A stretch of DNA of 64,000 nucleotides, from the NCBI RefSeq assembly GCF_001647675.1, contig NZ_CP015594.1:1984001-2048000 (forward strand), in the 5' to 3' direction. The notes beneath the pieces are model-generated. The model searched no databases and had not been told where the DNA came from. It saw only the letters and a list, made by a program, of their open reading frames with translations. Each line of letters begins with the position of its first letter. The stretch's first letter is position 1. This document shows positions 27,127 to 35,598 of the stretch, in pieces. Source of the stretch: Acinetobacter sp. NCu2D-2. Its GTDB lineage: Bacteria; Pseudomonadota; Gammaproteobacteria; Pseudomonadales; Moraxellaceae. The position numbers were made by a program, and so were the translations under genes.

Positions 27127-28332
27127 ATGAGCGAAGCCTATATCATTGATGCCATTCGCACGCCGCGTGGCAAAGGCAAAAAAGATGGATCTTTACATGA
27201 AGTCAAACCGATTTCTTTACTCACAGGTTTACTCAATGAACTGCAAGCCCGCCATCAATTTGACACCTCAAAAGTCGATGATATCGTGCTTGGCTGCGTG
27301 ACACCGATTGGTGATCAAGGTGCAGATATCGCAAAAACGGCCGCAATTGCAGCCGGTTGGGATAATGATGTCGCAGGCGTTCAAATTAACCGTTTTTGTG
27401 CATCAGGTTTAGAAGCTGTTAATTTAGCAGCACAAAAAGTGCGTTCAGGTTGGGAAGATTTAGTGGTCGCAGGTGGTGTAGAGAGCATGTCCCGTGTACC
27501 AATGGGTAGTGATGGTGGTCCTTGGGCACTCGATCCTGAAACCAATATGGCCTGCGATTTTATTCCACAAGGTATTGGTGCGGACTTAATTGCGACCATT
27601 GATGGCTATACACGAACTAATGTCGATGAGTTTGCAGCCGATTCGCAAAAAAAAGCCGCAGCGGCACAAGCCAATGGCTACTTTAACCAATCAGTGGTTC
27701 CTGTCAAAGATAAAGCGGGCGTCATCATTTTAGAAAAAGATGAGTTTATTAAACCAACGACAACTGTAGAAGGCTTAGCCAAGCTTAATCCAAGCTTTGC
27801 CATGATGGGACAAATGGGGTTCGATGCTATTGCCTTACAAAAATATCCTGAAGTAGGACAAGTCAATCATGTCCATCATGCAGGGAACTCCTCTGGTATT
27901 GTTGATGGTGCTGCAGTCGTACTCCTTGCATCAGAAAAAGCAGTCAAAGAACAAAATTTAAAACCACGTGCCAAAGTGTTAGCAACTGCACTCGTAGGGA
28001 CTGATCCAACGATCATGCTGACCGGTCCTGCTCCAGCTGCACGCAAAGCCTTAGAAAAAGCAGGTTTAAGCATTGAGGATATTGACCTATTTGAAGTGAA
28101 TGAAGCCTTTGCTGCGGTGGTCATGCATTTTATTAAGGAACTGAACGTTGACCCAAGCAAAGTTAATGTCAATGGCGGTGCGATTGCCATGGGCCATCCA
28201 CTCGGAGCTACAGGTGCGATGATTTTGGGGACATTGCTGGATGAGTTAGAACGTCAGGGTAAAAAGCGTGGACTCGCAACACTTTGTGTCGGTGGCGGTA
28301 TGGGTATCGCAACCATTATTGAGTTGGTATAA
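27127..28332 (+). CDS. acetyl-CoA C-acyltransferase (FadA/FadI-like thiolase)
   Basis: This thiolase performs the last step of beta-oxidation, cleaving 3-ketoacyl-CoA. Seen: 401 residues, nucleophilic Cys in [15 protein letters not shown] at about residue 93, NEAFAAVV, His in [15 protein letters not shown], and the second Cys in LCVGGGMG. The gene starts at ATG 27127 with AAGGATAAAGCG upstream. It ends 11 bases before the fadB-like gene, whose start has AAGGAG, so the pair is an operon. The order thiolase then multifunctional enzyme is like fadIJ rather than E. coli fadBA. Confidence 0.9.
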   Translation: MSEAYIIDAIRTPRGKGKKDGSLHEVKPISLLTGLLNELQARHQFDTSKVDDIVLGCVTPIGDQGADIAKTAAIAAGWDNDVAGVQINRFCASGLEAVNLAAQKVRSGWEDLVVAGGVESMSRVPMGSDGGPWALDPETNMACDFIPQGIGADLIATIDGYTRTNVDEFAADSQKKAAAAQANGYFNQSVVPVKDKAGVIILEKDEFIKPTTTVEGLAKLNPSFAMMGQMGFDAIALQKYPEVGQVNHVHHAGNSSGIVDGAAVVLLASEKAVKEQNLKPRAKVLATALVGTDPTIMLTGPAPAARKALEKAGLSIEDIDLFEVNEAFAAVVMHFIKELNVDPSKVNVNGGAIAMGHPLGATGAMILGTLLDELERQGKKRGLATLCVGGGMGIATIIELV

Positions 28333-28343
28333 GGAGAATCATA

Positions 28344-30476
28344 ATGAGCGCCATTCAATTTGAAAAAAACGCCGACAATATTGTCATCTTAACGCTAGAT
28401 TCTCCAAACCAATCTGCCAACACCATGAATGCAGATTTTCGTCAGGCACTGAGCACAACTGTTGAACAACTCAAAGCTGATGAAAATATCGCAGGCATCA
28501 TTTTCCGTTCCAATAAAAAAACCTTCTTTGCCGGTGGAGATTTAGACGAGCTGATTCAGGCTAAACCTGAAAACGCCACTGAATTTTTCCACATGATTGA
28601 AGATTTAAAAGCCAATTTACGTTACATCGAAACCCGTGACATTCCCGTAGTTGCAGCTCTGAATGGCACGGCTTTGGGCGGTGGCTGGGAACTCGCTTTA
28701 GGCTGTCATTATCGTATTGCGTTAAATGACCCAAAAACCAAATTTGGTTTACCTGAAGTCACGTTAGGCTTACTACCAGGTGGCGGTGGGATTGTGCGCA
28801 TGGTGCGCTTATTAGGCTTACAAAATGCGTTGCCTTATTTAATAGAAGGCAAACAATTTGGCGTAGACAAAGCCAAAAGCTTAGGTTTAATTCATGATAC
28901 GGCTGAAACATCAGAGGAACTTTTGGAAAAGGCCCTAACTTGGATCAAAGCCAATCCAAAATCGGCACAGCCCTTTGATGTCAAAGGCTATAAAATTCCA
29001 GGAGGAAGTCCATCCTCTCCAGCCGTGGCGCAGATGCTCGCCATTGCCCCTGCTATGCTACGTGATAAAACAAAAGGGTGTTATCCTGCGCCCGAAGCCA
29101 TTCTTTCAGCTGCTGTTGAAGGTGCTCAAGTCGATCTCGATACAGCACTCACCATTGAATCACGTTACTTTACCTATCTTGCCACCGGTCAAATTTCTAA
29201 AAATATGATTGGCACTTTCTGGCATGGTCTCAATGCGATTAAATCCGGTGCAAGCCGCCCTCAAAATATTGAACGTTGGAAAGCACAAAAAGTCGGTATT
29301 TTAGGTGCTGGAATGATGGGTGCCGGTATTACCTATGTCACTGCATCTAAAGGTATTTCGGTTGTCCTTAAAGATGTATCGATAGAGGCTGCAGAAAAAG
29401 GTAAAGCCTATAGCCAAAAACTACTTGATAAAAAAGTATCTCAAGGTCGTTTAAGCACGGAACAGCGTGATCAGATTCTTGCACTTATTCAAACCACAGC
29501 CCAGGCAAGCGATTTACAAAGCTGCGACTTAATCATTGAAGCAGTCTTTGAAAATCCTATGCTGAAAGCACAAGTCACCCAAGAAACTGAAAGTTACTTA
29601 ACTGAAAATGGCATATTTGCCTCAAATACCTCAACTTTACCCATTACAGAGTTAGCTCAGGCATCAAAGAATCAAGCCAACTTTATAGGTTTACACTTCT
29701 TTAGCCCTGTCGATAAAATGCAATTGGTAGAAATCATCAAAGGCAAACAGACCTCCGCCGAGACACTCGCTAAAGCCTTTGACTTTGTTCAGCAAATTGG
29801 AAAAACGCCAATTGTGGTCAATGACAGCCGTGGTTTCTTCACCAGTCGTGTATTTGGCACCTTCGTTCAGGAAGGTTTACGCTTACTTGCCGAAGGCGTA
29901 CACCCTGCCCATATTGAAATGGCAGCACTCAAAGCAGGTATGCCTGTAGGACCACTTGCTATTCAGGATGAGGTCTCTTTAACACTTTCTGAACACGTTG
30001 CCACTGAAGCACGTAAAGCCTTACAAGCTCAAGGCAAAGATCTATCTTTGTCGAGTGCAGATGACGTTATTCATACCATGATTCATGAGTTTGGACGTAA
30101 AGGCAAAGCTGCAGGTGCGGGTTTCTATGATTATCCTGAAGGTGGTAAAAAACAGCTTTGGGAAGGCTTAAAGCATTGGACTAAAGACCATGATCTTTCA
30201 GAACAAGAAATGATTGACCGTTTCCTGTTTGTTCAGGCTTTAGACAGTTTACGTTGTCTAGAAGAAGGTGTCTTAGTATCTGCCAATGATGGTAATGTCG
30301 GTTCCATTTTTGGTATTGGTTTCCCTGCATGGACTGGCGGTGCAATTCAATTTTTAAACCAATACGGTTTATCGAAAGCCCTTGCCCGCGCAAATGTGCT
30401 TGAGAAAAAATACGGCGCTCGTTTTAAAGCATCGCAATTATTAATCGATCGTGCACGCAGCGAACACCATATCTAA
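28344..30476 (+). CDS. enoyl-CoA hydratase/3-hydroxyacyl-CoA dehydrogenase (FadB/FadJ-like)
   Basis: This multifunctional beta-oxidation enzyme hydrates enoyl-CoA and oxidises the 3-hydroxyacyl-CoA with NAD+. Seen: an N-terminal crotonase domain (about 1-190) with the two catalytic Glu in GGGWELALG and LPEVTLGLLPGGGG; a linker; a Rossmann domain starting VGILGAGMMGAGI near residue 315; the catalytic His in GLHFFSPVDKM near 450; and C-terminal helical domains. Length 710 matches FadJ. It works with the thiolase directly upstream. An alternative role in a specialised acyl-CoA route, suggested by the neighbouring CoA transferase, cannot be excluded. Confidence 0.92.
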   Translation: MSAIQFEKNADNIVILTLDSPNQSANTMNADFRQALSTTVEQLKADENIAGIIFRSNKKTFFAGGDLDELIQAKPENATEFFHMIEDLKANLRYIETRDIPVVAALNGTALGGGWELALGCHYRIALNDPKTKFGLPEVTLGLLPGGGGIVRMVRLLGLQNALPYLIEGKQFGVDKAKSLGLIHDTAETSEELLEKALTWIKANPKSAQPFDVKGYKIPGGSPSSPAVAQMLAIAPAMLRDKTKGCYPAPEAILSAAVEGAQVDLDTALTIESRYFTYLATGQISKNMIGTFWHGLNAIKSGASRPQNIERWKAQKVGILGAGMMGAGITYVTASKGISVVLKDVSIEAAEKGKAYSQKLLDKKVSQGRLSTEQRDQILALIQTTAQASDLQSCDLIIEAVFENPMLKAQVTQETESYLTENGIFASNTSTLPITELAQASKNQANFIGLHFFSPVDKMQLVEIIKGKQTSAETLAKAFDFVQQIGKTPIVVNDSRGFFTSRVFGTFVQEGLRLLAEGVHPAHIEMAALKAGMPVGPLAIQDEVSLTLSEHVATEARKALQAQGKDLSLSSADDVIHTMIHEFGRKGKAAGAGFYDYPEGGKKQLWEGLKHWTKDHDLSEQEMIDRFLFVQALDSLRCLEEGVLVSANDGNVGSIFGIGFPAWTGGAIQFLNQYGLSKALARANVLEKKYGARFKASQLLIDRARSEHHI

Positions 30477-30485
30477 TCTATCTAT

Positions 30486-30519
30486 AAAAAAAAGAGGGGT
30501 ATATTGCCCCTCTTTTTTT
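30486..30519 (+). terminator. terminator after the fadB-like gene
   Basis: AAAAAAAGAGGGG pairs with CCCCTCTTTTTTT across a seven-base loop. Confidence 0.9.
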
Positions 30520-30636
30520 ATTAAATGCTTAATTCCATATAAAAACTATGTGTTTAAGCATTAAACATAAAAATCACAGTCTATTTGTGTTATAACAAGT
30601 TATTAGCTTACGTTATCTTTTGTTAGGATCGGCTTT

Positions 30637-30912
30637 ATGAGCGATACATCTTCTGCTAAAAAATCACTATTACGTTCACCTGCCGTTTATATCGCAGTGA
30701 TTCTTAGCTGTTTATTTTTAGGATTTTTCTATTTGGCTGTGACCAATGAACCAGATTATATGCCAAGTCAGCAAAATAAGAATGCACATGCTACGCATCA
30801 AGCTGCGCCAAGCTCTAGTTCAGAACCAACAGCAAGCGAAATGGGCATGACAGAAGAAGAACATGCAAATATGGACAGTAATCAAGAAACAAGTGCTGCA
30901 CATGGACACTAA
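30637..30912 (+). CDS. small single-pass membrane protein with polar, His-ending tail (91 aa)
   Basis: I do not recognise the family. Seen: a short basic N-terminus (KKSLLRSP), one membrane segment at about residues 16-34 (AVYIAVILSCLFLGFFYLAV), then a 57-residue low-complexity region rich in Ser, Ala, Glu and His (HATHQAAPSSSSEPTAS, EEEHANMDS) ending AHGH. The positive-inside rule puts the tail in the periplasm. The scattered His and Met residues (MGMTEEEHANM) could bind metal, which is only a guess. It has its own terminator and no operon partner. Confidence 0.6.
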   Translation: MSDTSSAKKSLLRSPAVYIAVILSCLFLGFFYLAVTNEPDYMPSQQNKNAHATHQAAPSSSSEPTASEMGMTEEEHANMDSNQETSAAHGH

Positions 30913-30923
30913 TGTTTAGATCT

Positions 30924-30955
30924 AAAAAAAGCGAGATAATCATCTCGCTTTTTTA
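30924..30955. terminator. bidirectional terminator between the 91-aa gene and the GNAT gene
   Basis: AAAAAAAGCGAGAT pairs with ATCTCGCTTTTTT; tracts on both sides serve the convergent genes. Confidence 0.88.
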
Positions 30956-30961
30956 TTGTTT

Positions 30962-31405
30962 TTAATCCGTCTTAGTCATTTGTAAATACATATCTATATG
31001 TGGAATACCACAATCTAAGTATTCTTGCCCTTGAACTTGAAAACCAAGACCCTCATAAAAACCAAGCGCATGCACTTGTGAAGATAATTGCAGAAATGGT
31101 CTGTATTCTTGCTTGGCAAAATCGATGATAAATTGCATCAATTGCTGACCAATATGAAGACCACGATAGTCTCTTAAAACTGCAACGCGTCCAATATGGT
31201 GATCTAGCAACAAACGTGCAGTTGCGACAGGCTGCTCACCTACATACACCACAAAATGTTCAGATACGGCATCCATCTCATCCCATTCATCTTCAGGCTG
31301 AATGTTTTGCTCTTGAATAAACACCGCCTCACGAATAGCTTTGGCATCTTTCATCAAAACCTGCCAAGTACCCGAACGGATGAAGAATTCTGCTGTCATC
31401 AACAT
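30962..31405 (-). CDS. GNAT-family N-acetyltransferase (ElaA-like)
   Basis: GNAT enzymes transfer acetyl groups from acetyl-CoA to amines. Seen: the N-terminal REAVFIQEQNI segment, the acetyl-CoA loop VAVLRDYRGLHIGQQLM (R-x-x-G-x-G/A type), and the GFYEGLGF and GIPHIDMYL endings that resemble ElaA and related small GNATs. Length is about 145 residues. Start codons at 31405 and 31399 both overlap the stop of the upstream methyltransferase gene, so translation is probably coupled to it. The substrate is unknown. Confidence 0.83.
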   Translation of the reverse strand: MLMTAEFFIRSGTWQVLMKDAKAIREAVFIQEQNIQPEDEWDEMDAVSEHFVVYVGEQPVATARLLLDHHIGRVAVLRDYRGLHIGQQLMQFIIDFAKQEYRPFLQLSSQVHALGFYEGLGFQVQGQEYLDCGIPHIDMYLQMTKTD

Positions 31406-32616
31406 TTACATCCAATATCTTGCTGATCCCACTCGCCTTTTAGCAATAATTCCAGCGAATGTTTTTGAATACCATACATTTCCTTTAAGGCTTGGATTTG
31501 TTCCATCACCTCAGGATCAGGTTCAGTCACATTTTTACGCTTCGTTGCCAAGATCATTTTATTTTTACTTGTATGCTCAAGTGCCACAAATTCAAACACT
31601 TTGGTTTCGTAGCCATAAGCTTTGAGTAAAAGAGCACGAATCGTATCGGTGAGCATTTCTGCTTGTTGTCCGGCATGAATACCAAATTGCAACATTGGCG
31701 CGAGCACTTTAGGCGCCTGTAACTGTGGACGTAATTCTTTATGACAACACGGCGCACACATAATCATTTGTGCATTTAAGCGAATCCCGGTATGAATCGC
31801 AAAATCAGTTGCAACATCACACGCATGCAATGCAATCATCACATCGAGTCGTTCAGGCTCGTAAGTTCTTACATCACCTTGGAAAAATTTTAGCTGATTA
31901 AAACCGGATTGATCCGCGACATTTTGGCAAAACTCGACCATTTTCGGATTCAGCTCTACCCCTGTCACATTCGGGGTCTGACCATGCTTTTGCATATAGT
32001 CATATAACGCACAGGTTAAATAGCCTTTACCCGAACCAAAGTCCACCACACGCAAGGCATGATCATCAGCTTGAATCTGACTAAGCGCACCAGAAAAAAT
32101 TTCAACAAATTTATTAATCTGTTTCCATTTACGCGCCATGCTTGGAATGACTTGGGCTTTGGCATCGGTAACACCTAAGTGCTGTAAGAAGCTCGCATCC
32201 TGATCGACATAGCGCTGTTTAATACGGTCGTGTCCCTGCTCGAGCGGCTTTTTAACTTCAGTTTTAGTTTTGCTGCGTGTAAGCATGGCTTTCTTTTTAT
32301 TCTTTTTAAGCTGTAACTCTTCTGTCATTGAAAATAAATTGGCTTGTTTACTCGCGAGCAGCATTACACCAACCACAGTTTCAGCCTGTGCTAAGGGATA
32401 GTTTTTGGTGACGTCTTGAGTCTTATACCGATACAGACATTGCAACACTTGCTCGCCTTGTAAGTGAATCACCCGCCAAGTCATTTTCTCTAAATCTTGG
32501 AGTTCGCCTTTATATTGGCTTAGAATTAAACGATCAAAACTTTGTGTTTCAATGGCTTGAACAAATGCTGCGAGAAATTCTTGCTCTTGTGGGAAAGGAG
32601 AAGCCAAAGACGACAT
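31399..32616 (-). CDS. class I SAM-dependent methyltransferase (METTL25/Methyltransf_32-like)
   Basis: Seen: 405 residues with a central Rossmann methyltransferase domain beginning at VVDFGSGKGYLTCAL near residue 190 (SAM loop), followed by VTGVELNPKMVEFC and an ALHACD motif, then a conserved MCAPCCHKEL segment near 290. ALHACD plus APCCH is typical of the METTL25/GSTCD-like methyltransferases (PF13679). The N-terminal 150 residues carry a very basic stretch (KKNKKKAMLTRSKTKTEVKK) suggesting nucleic-acid binding. The protein ends GCKC. The substrate is unknown, and RNA is only a reasonable guess. The GNAT gene overlaps its stop codon. Confidence 0.8.
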   Translation of the reverse strand: MSSLASPFPQEQEFLAAFVQAIETQSFDRLILSQYKGELQDLEKMTWRVIHLQGEQVLQCLYRYKTQDVTKNYPLAQAETVVGVMLLASKQANLFSMTEELQLKKNKKKAMLTRSKTKTEVKKPLEQGHDRIKQRYVDQDASFLQHLGVTDAKAQVIPSMARKWKQINKFVEIFSGALSQIQADDHALRVVDFGSGKGYLTCALYDYMQKHGQTPNVTGVELNPKMVEFCQNVADQSGFNQLKFFQGDVRTYEPERLDVMIALHACDVATDFAIHTGIRLNAQMIMCAPCCHKELRPQLQAPKVLAPMLQFGIHAGQQAEMLTDTIRALLLKAYGYETKVFEFVALEHTSKNKMILATKRKNVTEPDPEVMEQIQALKEMYGIQKHSLELLLKGEWDQQDIGCKC

Positions 32617-32717
32617 AATAAAAGCCTAGTGTAAGTTACATTTCAATTTTAAATCTTCTTACACTAAATGCAAAATTGAATTACTATACAGTTGTATATT
32701 TATAAAGTTGGTTGCTT

Positions 32718-33359
32718 ATGAACGCTCCACTGGTACAAGATTATTATCCACGAGAAGAACAAATCAATGCTTGGACACATGCAATTGGTGCTGTTGCAGC
32801 ATGCTTTGCTGCTGCCATGATGATTATCAAAGGTTCGTACTTGCCGACAGGACAATGGATCGGACTTTGGGTCTACGGTTTTAGCATGATTTTATTGTTT
32901 ACCGGTTCGGCACTGTATCACTTCTGCAAAACACCAGAAAAAAGAGCGTGGTATAAAAAACTCGACCATACAGCCATCTATTATTTAATTGCAGGCACCT
33001 ACACGCCCTTTCTTGCAATTGCGATTCCTACTGCAAAAGCCCACTATTTATTAATCGCACTTTGGGTCATTGCCCTCATTGGAACACTATTCAAGTTAAT
33101 CTTCATCCATCGTTTTCAAAAGATTTCACTGGCTGCCTATTTGGTCATGGGATGGCTCGCAGTGCTTGTCATTGATGATATGCAACGCTTTTTATCTGAA
33201 CAAGCATTAACTTATTTAGTCATTGGCGGTCTTTCTTACACGGTCGGTGCATTGTTTTATGCATTAAAAAGAGTAAGATATACCCACGCTATCTGGCATA
33301 TTTTTGTATTGATAGGCGCAGGATCACAATTTCTGTCTATCTATCTCTACGTGATTTAA
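32718..33359 (+). CDS. hemolysin III family (PAQR-like) membrane protein
   Basis: Hemolysin III proteins are seven-helix PAQR relatives with a probable zinc site; their role in Gram-negatives is not settled, and the hemolysin name should not be taken literally. Seen: about seven membrane segments, the NAWTHAIGA motif near the N-terminus, ALYHF, DHTAIYYLIAGTYTPF (family signature around 78-93) and the C-terminal HAIWHIFVLIGAG with two conserved His. All the putative metal-binding residues are present. I start at ATG 32718; the earlier TTG at 32712 is unlikely. Length is 213 residues. Confidence 0.87.
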   Translation: MNAPLVQDYYPREEQINAWTHAIGAVAACFAAAMMIIKGSYLPTGQWIGLWVYGFSMILLFTGSALYHFCKTPEKRAWYKKLDHTAIYYLIAGTYTPFLAIAIPTAKAHYLLIALWVIALIGTLFKLIFIHRFQKISLAAYLVMGWLAVLVIDDMQRFLSEQALTYLVIGGLSYTVGALFYALKRVRYTHAIWHIFVLIGAGSQFLSIYLYVI

Positions 33360-33501
33360 TCATCTCTTTCTTCATTCAGTGACCCTGAACGAGTCGAATC
33401 GAGAAGATTGCCGTTGTTTTTTTAAGAAATTACGCCTTTTTTTAAAAAGATTACGCTTTTAAAACTAAGTTTTTTTATTTTTAGTAAGTGTAAGGTCCTT
33501 C

Positions 33502-34815
33502 ATGGCGTCATCAAATTCAGCTGCAACTCAAGAAGTAGCTACAAATTCAAAATATCGTGTACTTACAGCCAGTCTTGTAGGTACGACTATCGAATTCTTC
33601 GATTTCTATATTTACGCCACTGCGGCTGTAATTATTTTCCCGCATTTGTTCTTCCCTGCAAGTACAGATCCAACGACCGCCACAATTCAGTCTCTTGCAA
33701 CATTCGCAATTGCCTTTATTGCACGTCCAATTGGTGCTGCCGTGTTTGGACACTTAGGTGACCGAATCGGTCGTAAAGCCACCTTGGTTGCCGCCCTGTT
33801 GACCATGGGTCTATCGACTGTCTGTATCGGTTTACTTCCAACCTATGCACAAGTGGGTATTGCTGCACCGCTTATGCTTGCACTTTGCCGTTTAGGTCAA
33901 GGTTTGGGTCTTGGTGGTGAATGGTCTGGTGCTGTACTTCTAGCGACAGAAAATGCACCTGAAGGTAAACGTGCTTGGTACGGTATGTTCCCTCAACTCG
34001 GTGCACCAATCGGCTTCATCTTGGCTACAGGCTCATTCTTGACCCTTGGCGCATTAATGTCTGAAGAAGCATTCATGACTTGGGGCTGGCGTATTCCGTT
34101 TATCTCAAGTGCCATCTTAGTGATTATGGGTCTTTGGATCCGTTTGAAACTGCATGAAACGCCTGCATTCCAAAAAGTACTGACTAAGCAAAAAGAAGTA
34201 AACGTACCGTTTAAAGAAGTGATTGTAAAACACTGGGGTATGTTGATTCTGGGTACGATTGCGGCGGTTTGTACTTTCGTTGTGTTCTACCTCACAACCG
34301 TATTTGCGCTGAACTGGGGTACAACAAAACTTGGTTATAGCCGTGCCGAATTCTTGGAATTACAGCTCGTTGCAACACTCTGCTTTGCTGCATTCATTCC
34401 GCTTTCTGCTGTATTTGCCGAAAAATTTGGTCGTAAAACTACCTCTATCGCTGTGTGCGTAATTTCTGCATTGTTCGGCCTTGTATTCTCAAGCATGCTG
34501 GAATCAGGTAGCACGGTTGTGGTGTTCTTGTTCTTATGTATCGGCTTAGCGATCATGGGCTTAACTTATGGTCCAATCGGTACTGTATTGTCGGAAATTT
34601 TCCCAACATCTGTACGCTATACAGGTTCAGCACTGACTTTCAACTTAGCTGGTATTTTAGGGGCTTCATTTGCGCCATTAATCGCAACAAAACTTGCAAC
34701 TGATTATGGTCTTTATGCAGTAGGTTATTACCTTTCTGCGGCATCTATTCTTTCACTTTTAGCATTCTTGCTGATCCGTGAAACAAAACATGATGATGTA
34801 AACAATCAAATTTGA
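33502..34815 (+). CDS. MFS transporter of the metabolite:H+ symporter (MHS) family
   Basis: MHS transporters import organic acids or osmolytes such as shikimate, citrate, alpha-ketoglutarate or proline/betaine. Seen: 437 residues with 12 helices, TTIEFFDFYIYATAA in helix 1, the MFS loop motif GHLGDRIGRKATL after helix 2, and GLGLGGEWSGAVLLATENAP (typical of MHS helix 4-5), then LKLHETPAF. The pattern resembles the ShiA/YhjE branch, but the substrate cannot be read. It is monocistronic, ending in a strong terminator. Upstream, ATTACGC followed by T and A tracts occurs twice (33429-33455) with no clear meaning. Confidence 0.88.
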   Translation: MASSNSAATQEVATNSKYRVLTASLVGTTIEFFDFYIYATAAVIIFPHLFFPASTDPTTATIQSLATFAIAFIARPIGAAVFGHLGDRIGRKATLVAALLTMGLSTVCIGLLPTYAQVGIAAPLMLALCRLGQGLGLGGEWSGAVLLATENAPEGKRAWYGMFPQLGAPIGFILATGSFLTLGALMSEEAFMTWGWRIPFISSAILVIMGLWIRLKLHETPAFQKVLTKQKEVNVPFKEVIVKHWGMLILGTIAAVCTFVVFYLTTVFALNWGTTKLGYSRAEFLELQLVATLCFAAFIPLSAVFAEKFGRKTTSIAVCVISALFGLVFSSMLESGSTVVVFLFLCIGLAIMGLTYGPIGTVLSEIFPTSVRYTGSALTFNLAGILGASFAPLIATKLATDYGLYAVGYYLSAASILSLLAFLLIRETKHDDVNNQI

Positions 34816-34834
34816 TAGTTACATCGCATTAATG

Positions 34835-34865
34835 AAAGCCAACGTGTTGACGTTGGCTTTTTTTA
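34835..34865 (+). terminator. terminator after the MHS transporter gene
   Basis: AAAGCCAACG pairs with CGTTGGCTTT around TGTTGA, followed by T residues. Confidence 0.9.
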
Positions 34866-34962
34866 TTCTAAAAAACAAAAACTTGAAACAAAAAACAGAT
34901 ATAACTTACTGATTAATTGATCAATACTATTTCCTAAATATACAAGAACAAAGGACAAACGT

Positions 34963-35598
34963 ATGCATCAACATCTATTAAAAATAAGTCCAGAACAACT
35001 CCAACAACTTGTGTCATTCATCGACCAAAATCAACGTGCCGAAGCCATCGATTATATTGCGGAGGAAACTTCACTTAACCAAATTCAGGCACTTCGTGTG
35101 ATTGAAGTCATTCAAAATGAACGTGAAACTATTTTTGATGAACATACAGTCGCTTACGAAAATCAACCGGAAGAAATTTTTGATGAGAATATTTCACCCT
35201 TAGAAAATCAGGCTGAAACGGTTGTAGACATAACATTAAGTTCAAAAGAAGAATATTCAGAAAATACGCTGACGACTCAAGATGAAACATCCAATTCCGA
35301 CTTGAATATTGAACCATCTCAAGAACATTTAACGACTCAAGCGCAAACAACTGAATCGATTCAAGCCCCTATTTTTGAACACAATGCAACATCAGATACT
35401 CAAACGATTGAACCAGAATTACCACTCTTTGCCAGTGAAACAGTCGCAACAGCATTGAAAGATTCCGATACGCACGAACAGCAACATTATGTGGCGGATG
35501 TCGTAGATCATATTCAAAGTGATAACCATAAAAACCTAATGATTATTGGCGCTGTATTTGTCGTAGTTCTGGCTATTCTCATTTGGGCAATGAGTTAA
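34963..35598 (+). CDS. hypothetical tail-anchored protein with L7/L12-like N-terminal helices
   Basis: Function unknown. Seen: residues about 8-48 (SPEQLQQLVSF then QRAEAIDYIAEETSLNQIQA) look like a small helical domain whose second part echoes the C-terminal domain of ribosomal protein L7/L12, a pattern also seen in bacterial SHOCT-like and L7/L12-like membrane proteins. Next comes a long acidic linker (about 50-180) with degenerate copies of ENQPEEIFDE and ENQAETVVD. A single C-terminal membrane helix (LMIIGAVFVVVLAILIWAM) ends the protein, so the bulk is cytoplasmic. Its stop overlaps, tail to tail, the restored stop of the metallophosphoesterase gene. Confidence 0.65.
   Translation: MHQHLLKISPEQLQQLVSFIDQNQRAEAIDYIAEETSLNQIQALRVIEVIQNERETIFDEHTVAYENQPEEIFDENISPLENQAETVVDITLSSKEEYSENTLTTQDETSNSDLNIEPSQEHLTTQAQTTESIQAPIFEHNATSDTQTIEPELPLFASETVATALKDSDTHEQQHYVADVVDHIQSDNHKNLMIIGAVFVVVLAILIWAMS

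Noticed and set aside
32718..33359. Hemolysin III as a toxin
   Set aside because: The protein is a PAQR-type membrane protein; the historical name does not show haemolytic activity.
33429..33455. Repeated ATTACGC plus T/A tracts upstream of the MHS transporter
   Set aside because: Only two imperfect copies with no dyad or known operator; not enough to call a regulatory site.
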